Shown: positions 8,247-16,954, numbered from the stretch's first letter. The stretch is DNA of 64,000 nt from Haloferax namakaokahaiae (GCF_042663225.1 NZ_JBHTAA010000002.1:248001-312000); one strand, 5' to 3'. A program made the numbers and translations. Notes: a model not told the origin generated them from the sequence alone.

Positions 8247-9167
8247 ATGCCAACCGAAAAGCAATTTAAAGACCAGCTGCAGAACGGTCGAATGATCGAA
8301 GACGAATCGGAGATGACCGAAGGCTACAAGAAGGCGCTCAAGGCCACGCTCAAAGTGTCCGCCGACACGGAACTCATGAGCGCACCCGCCTACTACGAGA
8401 TGTCGATGAACGCACCGACCCTCGACGCTCGCGCCTCCTGTATCAGTGTCATTCAGGACGAACTTGGCCACGGACACATCGCCTACCGCCTCCTCGAAGA
8501 CCTCGGTGAAGACCGCCAAGAACTCATCTACGAGCGCGAGCCCCACGAGTTCAGAAACACCTACGGGTTCGACCAGCACCTCGAGACGTTCGCCGAACTC
8601 GTCTGTGCACACGGGCTGTTCGACCGCGCAGGGATGGTTCTCCTGAGCGACATCGAAGCCAACACCTCGTACGCACCCTGGAAGCGTGCACTTCGCAAAG
8701 TCGGCAAAGAAGAGCAGTTCCACCTCCGACACGGCGAGACGTGGATGCGCCGATTGGCTAACAAGTCCGACAACACAAAACAACGCGTCCAAGACGCGGT
8801 CGATTGGATGTTCCCGATGGGAATCGAGTGGTTCGGCATGTCGGACGAGAAGAAGCACAACACCTCCCAACTCGACTACCGAATCAAAGGCAAGACCAAC
8901 GACGAACTCCGCCAAGAGTGGATGAGCCACACCGTCCCGCTCGCCAACGAGCTCGGTCTCGACGTGCCGGCGCACTTCGACGACGAAGCAGAGGAGTACG
9001 TCCTGGAATACGACATGCCAGTCGCCTTCGATGCGGAGAACAAAGAGTGGCTCTTCGACCAACCAATCGGCTGGGACGACGTGCTCGACCGCTGGCGCTC
9101 GCGCGGGCCGGCGAACGAGAAGTACGTCAACCTCCTCCAGTCGGGTAAGTTAGAGGTCGAAGTCTGA
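8247..9167 (+). CDS. paaA: Ring 1,2-epoxidase catalytic subunit PaaA-like
   Basis: This is a 306-residue ferritin-like diiron protein of the PaaA family, the catalytic subunit of phenylacetyl-CoA epoxidase. Iron ligands are readable: Glu42 (DTELMSAPAY), Glu72 and His75 (QDELGHG), and the second EEQFH with Glu155/Glu156 and His159. The length matches bacterial PaaA. It starts a tightly packed set paaA-paaD-paaB-paaC-zinc ribbon with 1-base gaps or ATGA overlaps. The family epoxidises an aryl-acyl-CoA ring with O2. In this gentisate-forming context benzoyl-CoA is a possible substrate instead of phenylacetyl-CoA (inference). The divergent ferredoxin gene is a likely electron donor. Confidence 0.92.
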   Translation: MPTEKQFKDQLQNGRMIEDESEMTEGYKKALKATLKVSADTELMSAPAYYEMSMNAPTLDARASCISVIQDELGHGHIAYRLLEDLGEDRQELIYEREPHEFRNTYGFDQHLETFAELVCAHGLFDRAGMVLLSDIEANTSYAPWKRALRKVGKEEQFHLRHGETWMRRLANKSDNTKQRVQDAVDWMFPMGIEWFGMSDEKKHNTSQLDYRIKGKTNDELRQEWMSHTVPLANELGLDVPAHFDDEAEEYVLEYDMPVAFDAENKEWLFDQPIGWDDVLDRWRSRGPANEKYVNLLQSGKLEVEV

Positions 9168-9168
9168 C

Positions 9169-9543
9169 ATGAGCGCAAACACCGCAGGTGTCGGCACGGC
9201 CGGGTTCAGGATTGGACCCGCCGATGACGCCGACGAATTCGAACAAGAACTCTGGGCGAACGTAGACGAGGTTCCCGACCCGCACATCCCCGTCAGTCTC
9301 GTTGACATGGCGATGATCTACGACATCCAGGCCGACGGTGGCCACGTCACGGTCACGATGACGTATCCATGTATGGGATGTCCAGCCTACGACATGATTC
9401 AGGACGACGTCCGTGCCGTCCTTCGGACGGTTCGCGGCGTCACCGACGTGACTATCGAAGTGACGTGGGACCCCGTCTGGTCGAAAGACATGCTCACCGA
9501 CAGCGCACGCGAAGAACTCCGAGATGCAGGAATTGGACTATGA
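9169..9543 (+). CDS. paaD: PaaD-like iron-sulfur/metal assembly protein (DUF59 domain)
   Basis: This 124-residue protein is the MIP18/DUF59 domain of PaaD. The TYPCMGCPAYDMIQDDVRAV segment and VTWDPVWSKDMLTDSAREEL correspond to the core of bacterial PaaD, which is needed for maturation of the PaaABC(E) oxygenase. Bacterial PaaD has an additional C-terminal zinc ribbon; here that part is missing and appears as a separate gene at the end of the operon. Its start is one base after the paaA stop codon and its stop overlaps the paaB start (ATGA), indicating translational coupling. Confidence 0.88.
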   Translation: MSANTAGVGTAGFRIGPADDADEFEQELWANVDEVPDPHIPVSLVDMAMIYDIQADGGHVTVTMTYPCMGCPAYDMIQDDVRAVLRTVRGVTDVTIEVTWDPVWSKDMLTDSAREELRDAGIGL

Positions 9544-9743
9544 AGTACCACGTATTCACCCGTAACCGACCAGGAGACGACTTGATTCACGCAGGAACAG
9601 TACAGGCGGATTCCGACCGGCTCGCACGCATCTACGCACACCGGACGTACGACGAAGAGGCGTGGGAGTTCATGGGCGTCGTCCGCGAGGACAATCTCCT
9701 CGAAGTCGATGAGGAACCAATCTCGAGTAGAGGTGTCGCATGA
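9540..9743 (+). CDS. paaB: PaaB-like oxygenase small subunit
   Basis: This 67-residue protein begins MKYHVFTRNRPGDDLIHAG and ends shortly after EEAWEFMGVVREDNLLE. This matches the PaaB family, including the pattern 'AHRTYDEE' that follows the RxLARIYAxxTY region. PaaB bridges PaaAC dimers in the epoxidase complex. Bacterial PaaB is usually about 90-95 residues, so this is a compact version lacking part of the C-terminus. It overlaps paaD and paaC by ATGA at both ends. Confidence 0.85.
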   Translation: MKYHVFTRNRPGDDLIHAGTVQADSDRLARIYAHRTYDEEAWEFMGVVREDNLLEVDEEPISSRGVA

Positions 9744-10519
9744 GCGGAGACGAAGACGCGGGCTGGCCGGCAGTCGCAATCGACTACGTTCAGGCCATCG
9801 CCGACACCAAGTTGCTGCTCGGCCAGCGATACGGTGAGTGGATGTTGAAGGGCCCGAACCTCGAAGACGACATCTCGGGAGCCTCCAACGGCCAAGACGA
9901 AATCGGACAGGTTCGACAGTTGTTCCGCCTGCTGGAGCGACAGGGCGTTGACCGCGACTGGCTCGAGACGGACCGCGAACCAGCCGAGTACGCGAACGCC
10001 CAACCGCTCGACGAGGAAGCAGAGGCGTGGCCAACGTTCATGGTTCAGGTCGCCCTCATCGACCGAGCCGCGTGGTTGCTGCTCGATGCCATCCAACACG
10101 ACGACTTCAAAGGGATGGTCCAGAAGATGGGTGAAGACGAGTACTTCCACCTGGAGCACCACGACGCTCGCCTCGAGACGCTCGCCGACACGCAACCGAA
10201 AGCGGTCGAGATGGCCCTCGAACGGTACTTCCCGGGTGCGCTCGCGTTCGTCGGACCCGCAACCTACACCGAGAGTGAAGACCCACTCGTCGAGACGGGC
10301 TTCACCGACCGCCCAGTCGCCGAGATTCGCGGGGCGCTTCACGAGCACTACGAGGACCTGTTCGCAGGGACCGACGTCACCGTCCCCGCACTCGAAGACG
10401 ACGTACCAGACCCATCGGCGTGGGACGAGACGCGACGCCGGACCGGCGACGGCCACGTCGATACCAGTGTGGTCGAACAGCTCCAGGGCGTCACGAACCG
10501 AGAGTACGTCATCAAATGA
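9740..10519 (+). CDS. paaC: Ring 1,2-epoxidase structural subunit PaaC-like
   Basis: This 259-residue ferritin-like protein is the PaaC partner of PaaA. The helix segment NGQDEIGQVRQLFRLL corresponds to the first metal helix, but has Gln where the catalytic subunit has His, and KMGEDEYFHLEHHDARLE corresponds to the second. Loss of ligands is typical of PaaC, which is structural and also binds the reductase. The length matches the family. It is coupled by ATGA overlaps to paaB upstream and to the zinc-ribbon gene downstream. Confidence 0.9.
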   Translation: MSGDEDAGWPAVAIDYVQAIADTKLLLGQRYGEWMLKGPNLEDDISGASNGQDEIGQVRQLFRLLERQGVDRDWLETDREPAEYANAQPLDEEAEAWPTFMVQVALIDRAAWLLLDAIQHDDFKGMVQKMGEDEYFHLEHHDARLETLADTQPKAVEMALERYFPGALAFVGPATYTESEDPLVETGFTDRPVAEIRGALHEHYEDLFAGTDVTVPALEDDVPDPSAWDETRRRTGDGHVDTSVVEQLQGVTNREYVIK

Positions 10520-10779
10520 GTTCTAGCGACTCATTCGCTGGCGCCAGCTCCGGTACCGACCACGGGAACAACACGATGAACGACAGAGACAAAGACCGCG
10601 AGACGCCCGAGATAGTCTGCCCGTTCTGCGGGTCGGCAGACAACGAGCGTGAATCGAGATTCGGCGGCGAAGTCTCGAAGAGCCAGTACTACTGCAACGG
10701 CTGTCACACCGTCTTCGAACGTATCAAGTTCGACGGGGCGACCCCCTCGACTGGGCGCGAACGAGACGGGAGTCGGTGA
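10516..10779 (+). CDS. Zinc-ribbon protein, detached C-terminal part of PaaD
   Basis: This 87-residue protein has a low-complexity N-terminus (about 32 residues) and a zinc ribbon: CPFCGS near residue 35 and CNGC near residue 59, followed by HTVFERIKFDG. The same layout, CPxCGS then CxxC then an FExF-like end, closes bacterial PaaD. So PaaD seems to be encoded as two genes here, the DUF59 domain at 9169 and this ribbon. It overlaps paaC by ATGA, so it is translated from the paa transcript. A role in oxygenase maturation follows from that comparison. Confidence 0.8.
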   Translation: MSSSDSFAGASSGTDHGNNTMNDRDKDRETPEIVCPFCGSADNERESRFGGEVSKSQYYCNGCHTVFERIKFDGATPSTGRERDGSR

Positions 10780-10812
10780 GTAAAAACGAACGAAATCTGC
10801 GTTTCGTCTCTT

Positions 10813-11244
10813 CTATCCGAGTTTCCGGAAGTCCCACGAGACGGTTCGGTCGGGAGTCAGCTCGACTTTGACTCGCTCGTGACCGCTCGCGTCGGGAATC
10901 GACTTGACCGTCCCAAACAGCGCACGCTCGATGTCTGCGACGTGTTCGCTGTCGGTGACGATGGTGGCCTCGCCGCGCCACTGAACGCCACGGTGCTCGG
11001 CGTACTCGTCTTCCCCGGCGTCTACGATTGCCGCCGCGACGCCCGTCGCTTCGATGTTTGCGACCTTGACCGAGTCGGCGTCGGTCTCGAAGCAGAGGGC
11101 TCCATCGACGATAGCGAACGCGACTGGGACGACGTGTGGGAGGCCATCGGGTCCGACGGTGGCGACACGTGCGACGGCTGCGTCCTCGAAGAGAGCCGCC
11201 TGCTCTTCTTCAGTGAGCGCGATGCGGTCGTAATTACGGGCCAT
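10813..11244 (-). CDS. Pyridoxamine 5'-phosphate oxidase-fold flavin/F420-binding protein
   Basis: This 143-residue split-barrel protein has the order ARVATVGPDGLPHVVPVAF, then VKVANIEATGVAAAIVD, typical of PNPOx-like FMN or F420-binding proteins. Such proteins reduce small molecules or detoxify quinones; a precise role cannot be assigned. It is the last gene of the minus-strand operon that begins with the ribbon-helix-helix-like protein at 16954, and follows the acyl-CoA dehydrogenase by 9 bases. Convergent with the paa operon, which ends 33 bases away. Confidence 0.8.
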   Translation of the reverse strand: MARNYDRIALTEEEQAALFEDAAVARVATVGPDGLPHVVPVAFAIVDGALCFETDADSVKVANIEATGVAAAIVDAGEDEYAEHRGVQWRGEATIVTDSEHVADIERALFGTVKSIPDASGHERVKVELTPDRTVSWDFRKLG

Positions 11245-11253
11245 GGATACGGC

Positions 11254-12408
11254 TCAGAACCCCAGCGCGTTGCTCGCCACCGTCGTCTTCTGAATCTCCG
11301 AGGTGCCACCGATGATAGAGAGGATGCGAGCGTCTCGGTAGTACCGTTCGAGTGGGAGGTCCGTTCGGTATCCCTTTCCGCCGTAGACTTGCATGGCGTT
11401 ACGCGCACAGAACTCTGCGGCATCACTCGCAGTGAACTTCGCCCGTGAGGAGACGCGGGTGTCTCCCTCGCCGTCGGCGATGCGAACTGCCGAGTCGTAG
11501 ACGAGCGCCCGTGCAGACTCCAACCGAGAGTCCATGTCGGCGATGAGGACCTGAACGGCCTGATATTCTCCGACGGCCTTTCCTCCCTGTTCTCGGTCGC
11601 CAGCGTACTCCACCGCGTGGTCGAACGCGGCGCGACCGATGCCACAGCCGATTGCCCCCAGCCCGGTCCGCGCCATGTCGATAGTTCCCATAGCGATGCG
11701 GAATCCTTGCCCGATAGACCCGAGGAGCGCGTCGGCATCGACTTCCACGTCCTCGAACGTCGAGTCACCGGTGATGTGGCCGTGCATTCCGAGATACTCG
11801 CCGCGTTCGAACGTGAAGCCCTCGACGTCGTCGGGACTCGGGACCAGGAAGACGCTCACTCCGTGTGAGTCGTCGGGTTGTGGGCGTCTTCGCGCGACGA
11901 CGAGATGTACGTCCGCGACGCCGGCGTTCGTCCCGAAAGACTTCGTCCCGGAGAGTCGGTACCCGGAGTCGGTCGCCTCGGCGACCGTCTGGAGTTCCGT
12001 CGGTGACGAACCAGCACCGGGTTCGGTCAGCAACATCGAGCCGACAGCCTCGCCGGCGACCATCTGAGGGAGGAGTCGCTCGCGTTGCTCGTCGGTGCCG
12101 AAGTTCAACACGGGCAACATCGCAAAGGTGTGGCCCTGAATCGTCTCTGCGACCGCACCGCTCTCCGCAGCGATTCGCTCGATTGCCAGACAGTACGAGA
12201 TGAAATCACCGCCGAGACCACCGTACTCTTCGGGGATGAGGATTCCTAAGAGTCCAGCCTCGCCGGCGCGTTCGACGACGTCACGCGGGAATTCCCTGGT
12301 TCGCTCGATTTCCTCCGCACGGTGTGAAAGCGTCTCAGTTGCGAACGAGTCTGCACGGTCCAGAACGTCGGTGTGCTCCTCGGAGAGAGCACGGTCGAGT
12401 AACGACAT
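11254..12408 (-). CDS. Acyl-CoA dehydrogenase
   Basis: This 384-residue FAD enzyme has the full acyl-CoA dehydrogenase layout: N-terminal helices with IPEEYGGLGGDFISY, the middle strand domain with LTEPGAGSSPTEL and GTKSFGTNAGVADV, and the C-terminal helices ending CARNAMQVYGGKGYRTDLPLERYYRDAR. The stretch that normally carries the catalytic Glu (YEGT in medium-chain enzymes) reads SIIGGTSEIQ, so the base must be elsewhere or different. A longer frame extends upstream but ATG 12408 gives the family N-terminus. It would oxidise a saturated acyl-CoA, for example a phenylpropionyl-CoA side chain (inference). It lies 25 bases after the metallo-beta-lactamase gene in one operon. Confidence 0.9.
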   Translation of the reverse strand: MSLLDRALSEEHTDVLDRADSFATETLSHRAEEIERTREFPRDVVERAGEAGLLGILIPEEYGGLGGDFISYCLAIERIAAESGAVAETIQGHTFAMLPVLNFGTDEQRERLLPQMVAGEAVGSMLLTEPGAGSSPTELQTVAEATDSGYRLSGTKSFGTNAGVADVHLVVARRRPQPDDSHGVSVFLVPSPDDVEGFTFERGEYLGMHGHITGDSTFEDVEVDADALLGSIGQGFRIAMGTIDMARTGLGAIGCGIGRAAFDHAVEYAGDREQGGKAVGEYQAVQVLIADMDSRLESARALVYDSAVRIADGEGDTRVSSRAKFTASDAAEFCARNAMQVYGGKGYRTDLPLERYYRDARILSIIGGTSEIQKTTVASNALGF

Positions 12409-12433
12409 ACATTCCCTTCGTGAGTGAAGGACC

Positions 12434-13444
12434 TTATCTGTACCGTGAGGGAGAGTCCGTGTCGAGCAATACGGCATCGGAATCGGGCACCGTACCATCG
12501 GTGCGGACGTACCGGTCGATATCCCCATCGACTCGTTCTGCCAATCCCCGACGGACGGCGTACTCGAGGTGCGCAGCGGCCTCTCCTGCCCCCATCTTCG
12601 CGTGGATACCACGCATCTCACCGAAGAGTGACCGAGCGACGGACCACGGCGTCCGCCCGTCACTCCCCGGCGCAGGGAGTTCGGCTCGCGCGTTCAGCAC
12701 CCGCTCGGCGTGGTGGGCACGAATCACAGCGATTCGGTCCGACAGATCGACGGTCGAACCGTGGCCCGGGAACGCGTTCGGTGTGGCCGAATGGGAGTTG
12801 ACGCGTTCGACCACGCGGTCGAGGGTGTCGAGATACGTCGCAAGCGAGTCGTCCATTCGAGTGTCGGTTCCACCGACGTTCGGCGTGTACATCGGCAACA
12901 CTGCGTCACCGAGAAAGAGCGCGTCTCCAGCATCGAGAACGAGGTGCCCAGCGGTGTGGCCCGGGGCGTGGACGACCTCGATGTCCCCGAGCAAATCTCC
13001 GTCTACGAGACCCGTCACTTGACACTCGGCAGGCATCGGTGATGGAGAGTCACCTGCACGGACCGCATCGACGATTTCGTCGGGGACACCCCATTCGCGG
13101 AGGCGACGAGCGTCTCGCTCGACCCGTCGAGCTCGCTCCGCGCCGTAGTCAGCGACCAGTGGCGCGTCGGCTTCGTGCATTGCGAGTTCGGCTCCGGCCG
13201 CCGCAGCGAGGCGCGGAGCCAAGCCGGCGTGGTCGGCGTGCCAGTGCGTGACGACGACGGTTTCGACCGATTCGACGTCGAGACCGATCGCAGAGAGACC
13301 GTCTCTCAACACGCCCCACGACTCGTCTCCGGGTGGGCCCGGGTCCACGACGAGTCCACACGCTGGGAGAACGTACGTACTGTTCGCACCTTCTGGACTC
13401 GCTGCGGTGTGTGAGATGCGTTCGACAGTCGTCTCGTCGCTCAC
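12434..13444 (-). CDS. Metallo-beta-lactamase-fold hydrolase
   Basis: This 336-residue protein has the metal motif THWHADHAG with His67, His69, Asp71 and His72, then HAPGHTAGHLVL (third His), LFLGDAVLP (bridging Asp) and FPGHG. A C-terminal helical domain of about 100 residues follows, as in the glyoxalase II/LACTB2-like group that includes CoA thioesterases and nucleases. Overlap of ATGA with the second UbiD gene shows tight coupling. In this operon a thioester or lactone hydrolase is plausible; the domain alone does not tell. Confidence 0.85.
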   Translation of the reverse strand: MSDETTVERISHTAASPEGANSTYVLPACGLVVDPGPPGDESWGVLRDGLSAIGLDVESVETVVVTHWHADHAGLAPRLAAAAGAELAMHEADAPLVADYGAERARRVERDARRLREWGVPDEIVDAVRAGDSPSPMPAECQVTGLVDGDLLGDIEVVHAPGHTAGHLVLDAGDALFLGDAVLPMYTPNVGGTDTRMDDSLATYLDTLDRVVERVNSHSATPNAFPGHGSTVDLSDRIAVIRAHHAERVLNARAELPAPGSDGRTPWSVARSLFGEMRGIHAKMGAGEAAAHLEYAVRRGLAERVDGDIDRYVRTDGTVPDSDAVLLDTDSPSRYR

Positions 13445-14946
13445 GCTTCGTCACCCCCTTCGACTGGGTCTTGCCACCCACGCGGTTCGTGTTCGCTCCC
13501 GTGTTCGAACCCCATCTCGGTCCACTCGGCCCTGACGGACGCTCGAAGGTCTGCAGGGTACATCGTCTCGAAGGTCACTCGTGGAGCGATGTACTCTTCG
13601 TCCCAACGCGGGTCCCACGCGGCATTGACGTAGACGTTCGCACCCGTCGAGCCGTCCCGCCGATAGTGGGGCGCACGCGCGGCCGGTGCTGCAGAGTCGG
13701 AGAACTCCCAGTCGTTCGCGGGGTGTGCTTTCACCCAGATGTCGTCGAACGCCCGCGCGAGGTCCATCGGCGGGGTCTCGGTATCGAGAACGACGACTTT
13801 GTCGAAGAGTCGGGAGAACGAAAAGAGGGTGTTGGCGAGTTGCCACTCGAAACCCGCGTAGAGGATGTCGCTGGCGACGAGACAGATTCCGAGTCCCGCC
13901 TCCGCAGGCAGTGAGAGCCACTCGACGGGCGAGACCCCCCAGTAGTTGTTCACGCGGCCGTACAACCGGGCGGACTCGACGATCGAGAGAAGCAAACGGT
14001 CGTCAGCCATCGGTGCACCGGTCGGCGAAAACGGCACGATAGGGTTCTCACGAGTCGCAATTCGCTCCGTCCGGGCCTCGATAGTCGCCGTCGAGACGAC
14101 GTCTTCCCACGGTTCACGAGTTCTCTCGGGGTCGTGAACCGTCTCGTCGGTAGCGGCGCTCTCGGTCACTGTCACCTCCACGAGTACCTCACTCTCCGCG
14201 GGGACTGGTCCGATGTCTGGCGAGGCTACTGGGACGGGACAGAACGCGTTCGCAATGAACGGCGCGCCAGCAACCTGCGTCTCGCCAGTCCATCGCATGA
14301 GCGCGCCCACCAGTGCAGCAGGTGGCGCGCCGAGTGCGAGCGAAAAGGTGGACCCCGTCGTAAGGTCTTGCGAGACCTTCGTCGGAACCGAGAGTCGCAG
14401 CCGATTGCTCCCTCGAATCGACCCTCTGACGGGGAACCACTCGACCGCATCGACGTCGAACTCGTCCGTGGACGACCGCGTATCGCTATCGTTCGATTCG
14501 TTCGGCTCCGTCGCGTACGCGCCGATGCCGAGTGTAATCGTCGGTACTCCCGTGTCGTGAACGGCCGGAAGCCCGAGCGACCGAAGGTCAGTCTCGGCCA
14601 CGGTCGCCACTGCTGGCCTCACCTCGGGAGTCGGCCCACCGCGTCGGGCGGCAACCAACGCATCGAGGACATCGAGGTATCCAGCACGGTAGCCGAGTCC
14701 AAGTGCCGACGCGATACGCGACCACGGTTCCCGCGAGCGCACCGCGAGTCGGTCGGGGCCACCGTAGCCCCCACCGAGCAACCGGGCACACCCGCCCGCA
14801 TCCGAGAGCAAGACTGCCGGACCGTTCGCTCGTGCCGCTTCCGCGGCGACTGCGAGTGCGGTGTCGGCCCAGTGCGTTCGTTCGTCGATGCGGGCGAGGT
14901 CACCAGCGTCGGAGAGCGCGTCGAGGTGCGCTCGGATACCACTCAT
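13441..14946 (-). CDS. Divergent UbiD-family protein lacking the catalytic motif
   Basis: This 501-residue protein aligns in layout with the adjacent UbiD, from the N-terminal HLDALSDAGDLARID to the C-terminal FSRLFDKVVVLDTETPPMDLA region. The hallmark E-G-P-F-G-[DE] loop of prenylated-FMN decarboxylases is absent; around residues 255-275 the sequence is a run of acidic and Thr residues (VEVTVTESAATDETVHDPER). It also lacks the RQ/HR-type flavin motif. Likely roles are a structural or regulatory subunit of a heteromeric decarboxylase, as in phenylphosphate carboxylase, where two UbiD-like subunits are encoded together, or a decayed paralogue under selection. It overlaps both neighbours by 4 bases. 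Confidence 0.75.
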   Translation of the reverse strand: MSGIRAHLDALSDAGDLARIDERTHWADTALAVAAEAARANGPAVLLSDAGGCARLLGGGYGGPDRLAVRSREPWSRIASALGLGYRAGYLDVLDALVAARRGGPTPEVRPAVATVAETDLRSLGLPAVHDTGVPTITLGIGAYATEPNESNDSDTRSSTDEFDVDAVEWFPVRGSIRGSNRLRLSVPTKVSQDLTTGSTFSLALGAPPAALVGALMRWTGETQVAGAPFIANAFCPVPVASPDIGPVPAESEVLVEVTVTESAATDETVHDPERTREPWEDVVSTATIEARTERIATRENPIVPFSPTGAPMADDRLLLSIVESARLYGRVNNYWGVSPVEWLSLPAEAGLGICLVASDILYAGFEWQLANTLFSFSRLFDKVVVLDTETPPMDLARAFDDIWVKAHPANDWEFSDSAAPAARAPHYRRDGSTGANVYVNAAWDPRWDEEYIAPRVTFETMYPADLRASVRAEWTEMGFEHGSEHEPRGWQDPVEGGDEA

Positions 14947-16454
14947 CGAAGGTCGCCTCCCGCGAATGAACCCACATCGACACCGGCATCGGTCAGGATT
15001 TCACGCGCACGTTCGCGGACGAAGTCGTCAACGACGGCCCCTTTGTCGGCCGGTTCCTCGTCACCAGACGTCGCGTCGATGTACGCCTTCGTGGTCTTGG
15101 TCTTCGACGTTCCCGTCTCGTCGTCACCTTTCTCCTCCGGCGTCTGGTAGATGTTGAGCGGGACCTTCGGCATTGCGACGGTGCCGAACTGGTGGAAGTC
15201 GGACTCGGGGTCGGCGTTGAGGGCGAGCGCTTCGAGTACCTCCCGTGTCGAGAGCGGATCGACGTCCGAGTCAACGAATACGAAGAAATCGACGTGGAGC
15301 ATTCCCCACGTGGTGAAGATGAAGTTCGCCAGTTCGTGGAGGTACCCCGGCCGGGAGACGTCGGTAGAGACGACGTACACCGTTCGTGGGGTAAACCGCC
15401 ACGGAACACATTTCTCGACGTCGTAGCCCGCAGTTCGAAGGCCGAGTGTGGCGTCCGGCCCGACACACGCAACCTCGACCGTTGCACTCGTATTTAGCGT
15501 GTGTCCGACCCCAGACCCCTCCACACAGAACGGAATCAGCGGTCGCTCGCGGTGCGTAATCGCATCGACTTCGAGAACCGGCATCGACCGTCGAGGGCCG
15601 TGCATGTACCCGAAGTAGTCGCCGAACGGTCCCTCGTCGAGACGTTTGTTCGGGACGACGTGGCCCTCGACGACGATTTCGGCGTTCGCGGGAACCAGTA
15701 AGTCGTTGGTCTCACACTCGACGAGTTCGATTGGCTTACGCTTCAGTCCGCCTGCGAACCCTGCCTCGTCGCGTCCAGTCGGAATCCACATCGAGGAGGT
15801 CATCTGCGTCGCCGGTTCACCGCCGATGACGAGTGCGACCGGCATCCGTTCTTCCTGGCGCTCGTACTTGTAGTAGTAGATGTTCGGGGTTTGCTCGCCG
15901 GCGAGCAGCAGCAGGCTCATGTGCGTCCCGTCCTGTACCATCGAGCGATGCGACGACCAGTCAGACCACGCAGACTCCGGGTCCTTGACGACCATCGTGT
16001 GGAGGTTCGAGTATCGACCGCCGTCACCAGCGTGGATGTACGGCCACGGCAGCGAGAGTAAGTCGGCATCTCGGCCACGTCGAACGACCGTCTTACACGG
16101 TGCGTCCGACGGGTCGATGGTCTCCGGCGAAATCGGCTGTTGGAGTCGGTCGATGACCGTCTCGTAGTACTCGTCCGCGGGGAGGTCTGTCGGAAGTCCG
16201 AGCGCGAGGGCGACACGGTCCCACGGTTGCCGCCGACTTCCTCGGTACGGGTCACCCACGAGTCGGGCGTCGATACCGGAGTGTGAGACGGACTCGAAGA
16301 CGGGAATCCGGTCGTCTCGTTGGTTAGCGAGCATCGTAATCGTGCTCGCTTCGAGGTCCCACGACACCGAACGCTCGATACGCGTGAGGTCACCTCGCTC
16401 GTCGAGGCGGTCCAGATACTCTCTGAAACTGTCGGTCGGCTGGGTCGTACTCAC
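14943..16454 (-). CDS. ubiD: UbiD-family prenylated-FMN-dependent decarboxylase
   Basis: This 503-residue protein has the standard UbiD layout. Catalytic Glu274 and Asp279 sit in DEGPFGDYFGYMHGPRRS, the E-x4-E/D pair that acts with an Arg, probably Arg170 in WSSHRSM. The metal/prFMN region GDGGRYSNLHTMVV is present. UbiD enzymes reversibly decarboxylate aromatic or unsaturated acids and depend on UbiX-made prFMN; no ubiX gene is seen here. Substrate could be a hydroxybenzoate-type acid. The gene overlaps the upstream small protein (ATGA) and the downstream divergent UbiD, so the three probably form one complex or pathway step. Confidence 0.9.
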   Translation of the reverse strand: MSTTQPTDSFREYLDRLDERGDLTRIERSVSWDLEASTITMLANQRDDRIPVFESVSHSGIDARLVGDPYRGSRRQPWDRVALALGLPTDLPADEYYETVIDRLQQPISPETIDPSDAPCKTVVRRGRDADLLSLPWPYIHAGDGGRYSNLHTMVVKDPESAWSDWSSHRSMVQDGTHMSLLLLAGEQTPNIYYYKYERQEERMPVALVIGGEPATQMTSSMWIPTGRDEAGFAGGLKRKPIELVECETNDLLVPANAEIVVEGHVVPNKRLDEGPFGDYFGYMHGPRRSMPVLEVDAITHRERPLIPFCVEGSGVGHTLNTSATVEVACVGPDATLGLRTAGYDVEKCVPWRFTPRTVYVVSTDVSRPGYLHELANFIFTTWGMLHVDFFVFVDSDVDPLSTREVLEALALNADPESDFHQFGTVAMPKVPLNIYQTPEEKGDDETGTSKTKTTKAYIDATSGDEEPADKGAVVDDFVRERAREILTDAGVDVGSFAGGDLR

Positions 16455-16954
16455 GTTTCATCCCTCCCGATGAGTTGTCTCGAGAGGTCTTCTTGTTCGA
16501 GTGCCGTCCGGCGCTGCACGTACTGTTCGAGGAGTTCTGGGCGCGTCTCAGCGAGGTATTGTCGGACGAACGTGCGAACCGCTTCTGAGACCGAATCGTA
16601 CTCACCGGTCTCGACGAGGTACGTAACGAGTGCGCGAACGTCTTCGCTCCGGACGGTGACGACGTCGGTCTTCGTTCGACTCTCTTCGATACACTGGTCG
16701 AGAATCTGGTCGTCGATCGGCGTGATATCGAAGTCGGCTTCGATGACCTCGATGTACCACTGCTCTTCGGTGTTCTCGTGGGGGCCGCGAAGGACAGTCA
16801 ACGGGATTGGGTCGTCGAGTTCGTCGCTGTCTTGCGAGAGGCGAGCGCGCGTCTGAAAGATCTCTTTCGTCTCCTGATTCGTCACCTGAATCGTCACTTC
16901 GCCGTCCGTGTCAGCCGGGAGGTGGTCCTCCGACGTGATGTACTGAGAGCTCAT
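16451..16954 (-). CDS. Small protein with C-terminal ribbon-helix-helix-like segment, UbiD-operon leader gene
   Basis: I do not recognise this 167-residue acidic protein as a named family. Residues 1-95 are mostly predicted strands (EVTIQVTNQETKEIF, QWYIEVIEADFDITPIDDQ). Residues 105-150 (VTVRSEDVRALVTYLVETG, then YDSVSEAVRTFVRQYL) resemble a ribbon-helix-helix: a short strand and two helices with the S-x-S-E-A motif. That suggests DNA binding or a dimerisation role. It begins a six-gene operon (with UbiD, UbiD-like, hydrolase, dehydrogenase and PNPOx genes) and overlaps UbiD by ATGA. ATG 16954 was chosen; an ATG five codons upstream is also open. An autoregulator or UbiD assembly partner are both possible. 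Confidence 0.6.
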   Translation of the reverse strand: MSSQYITSEDHLPADTDGEVTIQVTNQETKEIFQTRARLSQDSDELDDPIPLTVLRGPHENTEEQWYIEVIEADFDITPIDDQILDQCIEESRTKTDVVTVRSEDVRALVTYLVETGEYDSVSEAVRTFVRQYLAETRPELLEQYVQRRTALEQEDLSRQLIGRDET

